Source of the DNA: Gautieria morchelliformis | Taxonomy: Eukaryota > Basidiomycota > Agaricomycetes > Gomphales > Gomphaceae | Length of the DNA: 64,000 nucleotides | Assembly: GCA_015179125.1 (NCBI GenBank) | Contig: WHVA01000098.1 | Coordinates: 207,237-271,236, forward strand | Direction: 5' to 3' | Part shown: in pieces, positions 53,701 to 62,295 of the stretch | Position numbering within the stretch: position 1 is the first letter of the stretch | Layout of the letters: every line of letters starts with the position of its first letter | Notes under the pieces: generated by a model | What the model was told of the DNA's origin: nothing | What the model saw: only the letters and a program-made list of their open reading frames with translations | The model's database searches: none | Made by a program: the position numbers and the translations under genes

Positions 53701-55787
53701 ACAGCGCTCATGGCTTACTTTGAGGCCAATGCTGCCTACCCTCATGCACGCGATGTGCTCTATGTGGATTTTCCTGAGCATTTTACCTGGCAAAAGAGGG
53801 AAGGGTATGGACACCACGTCAAAGGGGATATAGCATTGGACGCCTTCACTTTGCAAGCCCAAAATCAGGAGAGAGATTTTATTTGCGCACTCTCCTCACG
53901 GTGGTCAAGGGGGCCAGATCCTTTGAGGAGCTTAGGACAGTGGATGGCATACAATGTGCTACTTACAAGGAGGCCTGTCTTGCCAGGGGACTTCTGGAGG
54001 ATGATCAGGAGTGGAGGTTGTGTCTCCAGGAAGCCAGTGGCATGAAAACAGGTGCTCAGCTCAGACATCTCTTTGCCACCATCCTTGGTCATTGCATTCC
54101 CTCACAGCCTGACAGACTATGGGACGCCTTCAAGGAGCACATATGTGATGATCTCAGACATCAGCTCCAAGTCAGACACAATATCCAGGAGCCACGGGAT
54201 GATCAGGTCTATGATTTTGGCCTCTTTCTCTTGGATAAACTCCTTCAGCGTAATGGAATGTCCTTGAGCAGCTTTAAAGATATGCCTCGGGTGGTAGGCG
54301 AGTGGGAGGTCCTGATTGGAAACAGGTTCATAGCTGAGCAGAGGGACTATGACCCTGTTCAAGAGAGGCAGATGGCTGATGAGGAGGTTCCCAAGCTGAA
54401 TGAGGGGCAAAGGTCTGCGCATGATCAGATATTACGGTCAGCACTGGACATAGATGCTCAGGGGAAACCTAACGGACAAATGTTTTTCGTCACTGGCTCA
54501 GGGGGCGCTGGGAAATCATTCACATGGAACACCCTAATCCACTCCTGTAGAGCGGAGAGTCTCATTGTGCTTGCTGTAGCCTCATCTGCAATGGCTGCAC
54601 TTATCCTCACTAATGGGACAACCTCTCATAGCATGCTTGGGATTCCAATTCCTGTCCATGAGGGCTCTCTCTCCTCCATCAAAAAGAACTCTGACCAGGC
54701 TGATATGCTGAGACTGGCCAGGCTCATCATTTGGGATGAGGCTGCAATGCAGCATCGCCATGCCATAGAGGCCATTGACAGGACACTGAGGGATTTCCTT
54801 GACCAGCCTGACAGACCCTTTGGTGGCATCACGGTCGCCTTTGGAGGTGACTTTCAGCAGACTCTCCCAATTGTCCCCAAAGGCTCCAAGGAGGATATCG
54901 TGGGAGCTACCCTTCAGAAGTCATATCTGTGGCCAAAGATCAAGGTCCTCCATCTGACAGAGAACATGCGGGTGAGAAATGACCCTGACAGAGCCAGGTT
55001 TGCAGAATGGCTGCAGAATGTGGGTCAGGGAAAGGATCTCCCACTAGATCATACGTTCTCACTCCCTCCTCACATGGTTTGTGGCCCTGGAATTGCAGAG
55101 CTGATCCAGGAAATATACCCTGGCATTGGCAATGCAATCCCTGCCCAGGACAATTATTTTTTGGAGCGGGCCATCCTCTGTCCCAGAAATATTGAGGTCA
55201 ATGAGATCAATTCCATGGTGTTGAGGCAGTTTCCAGGTGATGCTCAGGTCTTCCACTGTGCAGATTCTGTCAAGGAAACCGACTTTGCAGAGCAGTATCC
55301 TGTGGAGTATCTGAATTCCATAGAGATGGGCAGTCTTCCTCCTGCTCACTTGGAAGTCAAGCCTGGAGTGCCTCTGATGATGTTGCGCAATTTGGATAAG
55401 AAGCAAGGACTATGCAATGGGACAAGGTTGCGGTTGGTGAGGATGAGGAATAGAGTGTTGGAGGTCAGGATCATCTCAGGTCCACGTGCAGGAAATACTG
55501 CTTTCATCCCCAGGATCACCATTTCACCATCAGAGGGGGAATTACCATTTGTGCTGCAGAGGAGACAGTTTCCAGTGCGTGTGGCATTTGCAATGACCAT
55601 CAACAAGTCTCAGGGACAGTCTTTGGGTACGGTTGGGCTGGACCTGAGATATCCAGTGTTTGGACATGGTCAGTTGTATGTTGGTGTTTCAAGGGGAACA
55701 AGCTGGAACAAAGTGAAGGTCTTGCTTGAGGAGGGTTTGAACACAACCAACATTGTATATAAAGATGTATTACTTAGAGCTCCTTGA
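50692..55787 (+). pseudogene. H2 Rep/PIF1 helicase, one frameshift
   Basis: The first frame is 50692-54045 and the second 53883-55787; they join near 53806, where GAAGGGTATGG lacks one base compared with H1. The combined product is about 1700 residues. Order: Pro/Gln-rich N-terminus with a QPLPAPP repeat, Cys cluster CPDCGALHW (residue about 324), FITMTANPKW, HUH motif LPHMHLL (about 781), two-Tyr motif YIHKYLYKGHD (about 916). The PIF1 helicase then has GSGGAGKS (near 54495), DEAAMQHRH, FGGDFQQTLP, TENMR, NKSQGQSL and YVGVSRG. HUH is intact, so H2 needs only one base to read through. Rep nicks and joins DNA at the ends; the helicase unwinds the donor strand in rolling-circle transposition. 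Confidence 0.93.
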
Positions 55788-56166
55788 TTTCTGATATCTA
55801 CTTGATGCAAATTGATTGCTTTGATTTTCCCCAATCCACTTGACCTTACTGATATGTTAGACTTACCGATGTGTTAGACTTACTGATGCATTTGACCTTA
55901 CCGAGGCGTTTGACTTGCACCCCGCGCGAAGCGCGGGTATCCACCTAGTCTAAGAGTGAAACACGGGGGGTGGGTGGTTGTGGGCACCGCTTACAAATAA
56001 TGTTACGTAAAAATTAGGTCAGCGGAGCGAGCGGCGCAGCCGCGAGCCTAGGCCCCTGGCCCAGGCCAGACCATTGACGCTGCGCAGCAGCGTCCCATGT
56101 CACGTGACCGGTTCGCGTTCGTCGCGACCATACGCGAGGGTGGTCCGTGCACGACCCTGCGCTTGG

Positions 56167-56173
56167 TATAAAG
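56167..56173 (+). promoter_or_regulatory. TATA box in H3
   Basis: TATAAAG follows a GC-rich region containing CACGTGAC. It lies upstream of the repeated leader and is the probable promoter of an H3 transcript. Confidence 0.5.
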
Positions 56174-56344
56174 AGAGCGATGCTGCAGCACCGCACTCCC
56201 CACTGGTGTCTTCCTATGTTCTGGCTGTACTGGTGGGCTTACTATTGCTTTGGCTGGGCTCTGGGTGTCTTTGTGTGTGTCTCTGGGTGTCTCTGGGTGT
56301 CTCTGGGCTTCTCTGGGCTTCTCTGCCTTTGGCTGTGAATTGAC

Positions 56345-56790
56345 ACCAGCTTCTGCTTCAATGGCCTGTATATTTTTTCAATATTTTTTCGCAAATAGCT
56401 ATCAATAAACCTAACTTGCTAACCTTAACAATAGCCAACTTACATATCCTGTACATTTTTCGATATTTTTTCGCAAATAGACATCAATAAATCTAACTTG
56501 CTAACTGCAATAACAGCCACCTTAACTATCCTGTCAATTTTTTTGACATTTTTTCGCAAATGGATATCAATACTGACTTTGCTCAAGTTGATATCAACTT
56601 CTGTTTTAATGTAGTGTGTTTTGGTTTATCTTTTTTTGAAAAATAAATATAGATATCAATGAATTATCCTGACTTTGCTAAAATTAATACCAGCTTCAGG
56701 GTAAATGTACTGTACATTTTTTGACATTTTTTCCAAAGGTAGATATCACTAAATTATCCAGGCTTTGCTAAAATTAATGACAACAGCTGC
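56345..56790 (+). repeat. H3 leader: repeats of about 82 bp
   Basis: CGCAAATAG/TGG followed by (A/C)TATCAATAAA or a variant recurs at about 56398, 56480 and 56562, with more diverged copies near 56655 and 56742. The layout recalls the leader modules of H2 (ATATCAAT...CTGACTTTGC), but most GT-to-AG distances here are only about 30 bp, too short for ordinary introns. Confidence 0.6.
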
Positions 56791-56870
56791 TTGAATGTGG
56801 TTTCTTTTGCTATTTTATGTATGTCTATATATGTCACAAAATAGATACTGATACATGTCCCTGATATGTG

Positions 56871-58371
56871 TGAGGACATGTTACGTGTGAGGACACGTTA
56901 CGTATGAGGACACGCTACCTGTGAGGACTGGGGACACATTACATGTGAGGACACGTTATGTGTGATGACAGGCTACCTGTGGGGACACGTTACGTATGAG
57001 GACACATTACGTATGAGGACACGCTACCTGTGAGGACACGCTACCTGTGGGGATACCTGTGAGGACACATTACGTGTGAGGACACCCTACCTGTGAGGAC
57101 ACGCTACCTGTGGGGACACGTTACGTGTGGCGACACGCTACCAGTGGGGACACGCTACCTGTGAGGACATGCTACCTACCAGTGAGGACACATTACATGT
57201 GGGGACATGCTACCTGTGGGGACACATTACGTGTGGGGACATGCTACCTATGAGGACACGTTACGTGTGATGACACGCTACCTGTGGGGACACGTTACGT
57301 GCGAGGACACGTTACGTATGAGGAAACACTACCTGTGGGGACACATTACATGTGAGGACACGTTACGTGTGATGACAGGCTACCTGTGGGGACACGTTAC
57401 GAGTGAGGACACGTTATGAGTGAGGACACGTTACGTATGAGGACACGCTACCTGTGAGGACACGTTACCTGTGGGGACACCCTACCTGTGAGGACATATT
57501 ACGTGTGAGGACACCCTACCTGTGAGGACACCCTACCTGTGGGGACACCCTACCTGTGGGGACACGTTACGTGTGGGGACACGCTACCAGTGGGGACACG
57601 CTACCTGTGAGGACATGCTACCTACCAGTGAGGACACATTACATGTGGGGACATGCTACCTGTGGGGACACATTACGTGTGGGGACATGCTACCTATGAG
57701 GACACGTTACGTATGGGGACACGTTACGTATGAGGACACGCTACCTGTGAGGACAGGTTACATGTGGGGACACGCTACCTGTGAGGGCACGTTGCGTGTG
57801 GGAACACGTTATGTGTGAGGACACACTACCTGTGAGGACATGTTATGTGTGAGGACATGCTACCTGTGAGGACACGCTACCAGTGGGGACACACTACCGG
57901 TGGGGACACATTACGTGTGAGGACAAGCTACCTGTGGGACATGCTACCTGTGAGGACAAGCTACCTGTGGGGACACGCTACCTGTGGGGACATGCTACCT
58001 GTGGGGACATGCTACCTGTGGGGACACGTTACACATTGGGACATGCTACCTGTGAGGACACGTTACGTGTGGGGACATGCTACCTGTGAGGACATGTTAC
58101 GTGTGGGGACACGCTGCCTGTGAGGACACGCTACCTGTGAGGACACGCTACCTGTGCAGACATGCTACCTGTGAGGACACGTTACGTTTGGGGACACGCT
58201 ACCTGTGAGGACACGTTACGTGTGAGGACACGCTACCTGTGAGGACACGCTACCTGTGCAGACATGCTACCTGTGAGGACACGTTACGTTTGGGGACAGG
58301 CTACCTGTGAGGACACGTTACAGGACACACTACCTGTGAGGACACGTTACATGTGAGGACATGCTATCCAA
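56871..58371 (+). repeat. 17-bp minisatellite in H3
   Basis: About 88 tandem copies of G(A/G)GGACACG(T/C)TAC(G/C)TGT. Two main variants alternate irregularly; the ACACGTTACGTGT form is a near-perfect palindrome. As 17 is not a multiple of 3, all three frames stay open over long stretches and give spurious Trp/Gly/His/Asp-rich proteins. Confidence 0.93.
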
Positions 58372-58499
58372 CTGCACTTTGGGTCTTCCCCCATTTCTGA
58401 TTTTGGTATTGTTTCTGGGTCTGTGAGAGTGTCACCGGAGGATCAGCTGACATATTGATATAACCACATTGTCAAAATTCAGGATCCCCAAGATCACTA

Positions 58500-58700
58500 T
58501 TGGATCTATTTCACAATGCACAAGCTTTGAAACCTGTGGATTATGACAATAGGCACAATCTTATAATCTCTGATGATTCAGTCAAGACTATTACCACTTT
58601 CATGTCTAGAGTCGCTGGGAGGCCCATCCCAGAGGTCGAGAGAGAGCTCTGCATGTTTGGCTGTTCCATGGGTGCATACATGATTCATGATACTATATGA
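58500..58700 (+). CDS. Short unknown frame in H3
   Basis: A 66-residue frame (MDLFHNAQALKPVDYDNRHNL...) lies between the minisatellite and the H3 3' end. A CAG at about 58480 could be a splice acceptor for upstream coding sequence (SVRVSPEDQLTY). No motif is recognised. It may be a captured host-gene fragment, a common cargo of Helitrons, or chance. Confidence 0.3.
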   Translation: MDLFHNAQALKPVDYDNRHNLIISDDSVKTITTFMSRVAGRPIPEVERELCMFGCSMGAYMIHDTI

Positions 58701-59114
58701 TCAGGGATATATTTTGCATGCTCCTATTTACCCCAATGCATTTGACCTTACTGATTCACTTGACCTTACTGATGCATTTGACCTTACCAAGGCGCTTGAC
58801 CTACACCCCCGCGCGAAGCGCGGGTACCCACCTAGTCTAAGAGTGAAACACGGGGGGTGGGTGGTTGTGGGCACCGCTTACAAATAATGTTACGTAAAAA
58901 TTAGGTCAGCGGAGCGAGCGGCGCAGCCGCGAGCCCTAGGCCCAGGCCCAGCCCAGACCGACCGGTCTCTGGGGCTTGCCGGTACACCGCAGGGTGACCT
59001 GGCAGACACTGCGCAGCCGGTCCCCTCTGCCCTCCTTCTACCACCATCCCATCCCATCCCATCCCTCCCACCACCTGCATCCCTTCCATTAACATCCTAT
59101 CTAGGTTCTTTCTG

Positions 59115-59728
59115 GTGGGTTTGATGCTACTGAAACTGCCTTTTTATGTTGGTTATTTATAATTTCGCTTTTTTGGCCTTTTTTAGGCACTTTTCAAGTG
59201 ATATTTGTCCTGTCACTGGTGCACTGAGTACCTGGGTGTTTCTGGTGAGTGTTATGCTGTTGTATCTGCCTTTTCCTGATGCTTATTGTGTTCTTATTTG
59301 CTATAATTTCGCTTTTTTGGCCTTTTTTAGGCACTTTTCAAGTGACATTTGTCCTGTCACTGCTGCACTGAGTACCTGGGTGTTTCTGGTGAGTGTTATG
59401 CTGTTGTATCTGCCCTTTCTTGATGCTTATTGTGTTCCTATTTGCTATAATTTCGCTTTTTTGGCCTTTTTTAGGCACTTTTCAAGTGACATTCTTCCTG
59501 TCACTGCTGCACTTGCTACCTGGGTGTTTCTGGTGAGTGTTATGCTATTGTACCTGCCTTTTCTTGATGCTTATTGTGTTCTTATTTGCTATAACTTTGC
59601 TTGGTTGGCATTTTGTAGGCACTTTTCAAGTGCATTTGTCCAGTCACTACTGCATACCCTACCTGGGTATTATCCCCTTTCTGGTACGTTTTTGTAACTG
59701 TATCTGCTATTTGCAGTATTTATATTAG
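59115..59728 (+). repeat. H4 leader: tandem 144-bp intron-exon modules
   Basis: Donors lie at 59115, 59245, 59389, 59533 and 59682, and acceptors end at 59186, 59330, 59474, 59618 and 59728. This gives three identical-length introns of 86 bp and exons of 58 bp (period exactly 144), with variant first and last units. The donors are GTGAGT except GTGGGT (first) and GTACGT (last); most acceptors are TTTTTTAG. H1 has one more full unit. Confidence 0.82.
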
Positions 59729-59844
59729 GATCAGTGGCTTTGCAATCCGTCTGAGATACCCGCACAGCCTATTTTCCCTGAGTTTGCCTTAATCTGCTTG
59801 CAATGTAAGTCTGATATTGATATCTTTATCCTCTCTCTACTCTT

Positions 59845-61787
59845 ATGCCTGCATTTCTCAGGGATCCATCTACCCCAGAGAGCAACCGTCGGCGGGTGCG
59901 TGAAAGTGCGAGGGAGGGGCAGGAGGTGATGACACCACCCAGTCATCGGAGAGCGCGTCGGAGAGCGCATATTGGAGCTCAGACCCAGCCACCCCCTCCA
60001 CCACCGCCTTTTGCCATCCCTCACCCTCCTTCTAGAAGCAGTGCAGCCGATCCTTTTCAACAACCTGTGGCAGGGCCATCACGTCCACCAATGCCTGCGG
60101 GGCCATCACTTGCTCCTGATCCCAGTCCTACAGAGCAGGTGGCAGCCCTTCGTGCTCAGTTAGCAGTTATCACACCATGGCAGCCCCTGAGAGGACATAG
60201 GCCAGACCCTGTACAGCCAGCTCCATTGCGCCCTCCTACGCTTGCGGGGCCATCATATCCACCTGATCCCAGTCCTGGAGAGCAGGTGGCAGCCCTTCGT
60301 GCACGGTTAGCAGGTATCCCACCATTACAGCCCCTGAGAAGAAATAGGCCAGACTCTGTACAGCCAGCTCCTGTAGTAGGTTCTGCAGCAATTGCTCAGT
60401 TGCGTGCTCAGGCGGCTGGAATTGGACAGCCTGTAGTAGGCTCTACAGCGGTGGCAGATTTGCATGCTCATGCTGCTGGGTTACAGCCTATCCCAGCACA
60501 GCCCTTGGGAAGACACAGGCAGGCACCTTTACAACCAGCTCCTAGACCTCCTGTAGTAGGTTCTGCAGCGGTCGCAGCATTGCGGGCTCAGGCTAATGCA
60601 GTAAGACCAATGCCTCGGCTACTCCCTGCACTTCTGCGGCCTCTTCAGCGACTGCCTGCACCTCCTCAGCCTCCTCAGCCACTCCCTGCTCCTCCTCAGC
60701 CTCCTCAGCCACTCCCTGCACCTCCTCGGCCTCTTCAGCCACTCCCTGCACCTCCTCGGCCTCCTCAGCCACTCCCTGTACCTCGGCAGCGTCCTCAGCG
60801 ACCTCCTCCTCCTATTCCACTTGGTCGCTCTAGAATAATCGAGGCAGATGTGCAGCGTCATGATCTGGGTCCCATGGTTATTCCCTGCCCTGACTGTGGA
60901 GCATTACACTGGATGGCAGAACGCCTGCAGAAATCCTCAAATCGGCGGCCCAGATTTGGTGATTGCTGTATGGAAGGAAAGGTGCAGCTTCCAGAGCTGC
61001 CAGTGCTCCCTCAGCCATTGAGACGGCTCTTAGAGGGCCAGGACCCTGAGGCCAAACAGTTTCGCAAGAACATCAGGCAGTACAATGCTGCATTTGCATT
61101 CACTTCCTTGGGAGCCGAGTTTGATCTAGATTTGCTTCGGGAGGGTCGTGGTCCATATGTCCTCAAGCTGCAGGGCGAACTGTATCATACTCATGGCTCT
61201 CTCATCCCTAACCCTGGGAGGCGGATACAGTATGCCCAACTTTATATATATGATCCAGCATTGGCTTTGGCACAGAGGAACGCGCGTAACCCAGCTCTGT
61301 CTCCAACTATCATGGGAGACTTGCAGGAAATGCTCCTCCTATGCAATCCTCATGTTCCCATATATAGACAAGCAGCTGAGAGGCTCAGAGCTCAGGGACA
61401 GAATGGTGAGATCCGGGCTAGGCTCACATACAGGGAACACAGGGATCCTAGGAGGTATAATATCCCTACTGCGGATGAGATTGCGGTGGTTCTTCCTGGA
61501 GATGGCATCAACCCTGAACCTAGGGATGTTATTGTCCAGCTCAAAGGTGGACGCTTTCGAAGGGTATCGGATATGAATCCAAACTATGCCTCTCTTCACT
61601 ATGTCTTGCTCTTTCCCAGGGGAGAGTTGGGGTGGAAACCTGGTATTCGCTATCGCCAATTACCAGACGGGCGTGAGCGAAGTGGGCGTGTCACCCAAAT
61701 TCAGTTCCATTCCTATCGTCTCTTCCAGAGAACAGAAGAACCTACAACACTCCTGCGTGCTGGCAAATTATTCCAGCAGTACATTGT
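59845..61787 (+). pseudogene. H4 Rep N-terminal part, cut by Copia 3
   Basis: The frame MPAFLRDPSTPESNRRRV... runs to ...GKLFQQYIV, where the Copia LTR begins. It carries the Pro-rich N-terminus with a single 180-bp repeat unit, the Cys cluster CPDCGALHW and the first half of the Helitron N domain. HUH and helicase motifs lie beyond the insertion. The unspliced ATG (59845) is inside the candidate intron 59805-59861. Confidence 0.88.
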
Positions 61788-62282
61788 TGTTAGGAACTAG
61801 GGGCTATGGCAGGGAAGGTTCAGTAGAGTTCTTAGAAAGCTAGAATCTAGAATCAAATACGCTCTCTTGGTGAATTTATTGTCACTAATATATTAATACA
61901 ATACCTAGAATCAAATACACTACATGATTTTCAGTCAACATGCTATGTAAATATGAAAGATACTACTCGCCTCTCTCAGTGAATTTATTGTCACTGAGAG
62001 AGGAGTACAATCCTGTCTCAGAAGGCATATACATGCACCTGGCCCTTTAGCGCCCAAGGGCTCGTGCGTTGAAGTCACTTTCAACTCCGCTGGGTGCAGC
62101 CGCCTGTGAAAATAGGAATAACAGAATGAAATGGAGAGATAGGGAGTGACCCGAAATTTTCGAAAATAATCAGAGAAGTGAGTGCATGGTACAAGAACAA
62201 TGTGAGAAAACATTGAAACACCATACAATAAATCGAACATATTATGCTTGATTTTGGTGCAGGAGCATAAATGCACCCAAAA
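61788..62282 (-). repeat. 3' LTR of Copia 3
   Basis: 495 bp, homologous to 25988-26475. It has the CTCTCAGTGA stem and AATAAA-loop hairpin at about 61971-62003. The first bases on the minus strand read TTTTGGG instead of TGTTGGG, a terminal mutation. Confidence 0.9.
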
Positions 62283-62295
62283 CGCCCCCTCAAGC

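Larger units (their letters stand above)
49762..55948 (+). mobile_element. Helitron H2
   Basis: Its 5' start TCCTATAGGTGAAAGC...GGTGGGAGGTTGTGGGC resembles the H1, H3 and H4 starts, though it is preceded by T rather than A. The 3' end is the hairpin CCCGCGCGAAGCGCGGG (55921-55937), TATCCACCTAG, then T. It carries a full-length Rep/helicase gene with one frameshift and is clearly diverged from H1/H4. The GC-rich first 300 bp contain repeated GAGCGGCGCAGCCGCGAG blocks. Confidence 0.88.
55949..58835 (+). mobile_element. Helitron H3, non-autonomous
   Basis: It starts TCTAAGAGTGAAACACGG directly after the H2 CTAG. It ends with the hairpin 58808-58824 and TACCCACCTAG at 58835, directly before the H4 start. 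Its first 100 bp are practically identical to H4. It contains no Rep or helicase. Inside are a TATA promoter, a repeated leader, a minisatellite of about 1.5 kb and a short unknown frame. Confidence 0.88.
58836..61787 (+). mobile_element. Helitron H4, interrupted
   Basis: It starts TCTAAGAGTGAAACAC directly after the H3 end and is very similar to H1 in leader and coding region. It is cut at 61787 by Copia 3 inside the Rep gene, and the remaining part lies beyond the window. Confidence 0.88.

Noticed and set aside
56871..58371. Regular repeat array resembling a CRISPR or a repeat protein gene
   Set aside because: The units are contiguous 17-mers without spacers in a eukaryotic Helitron, and the long frames are open only because of the repeat composition.
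58500..58700. A captured host gene in H3
   Set aside because: Only 66 codons without a recognised motif; kept as a low-confidence feature instead of a finding.
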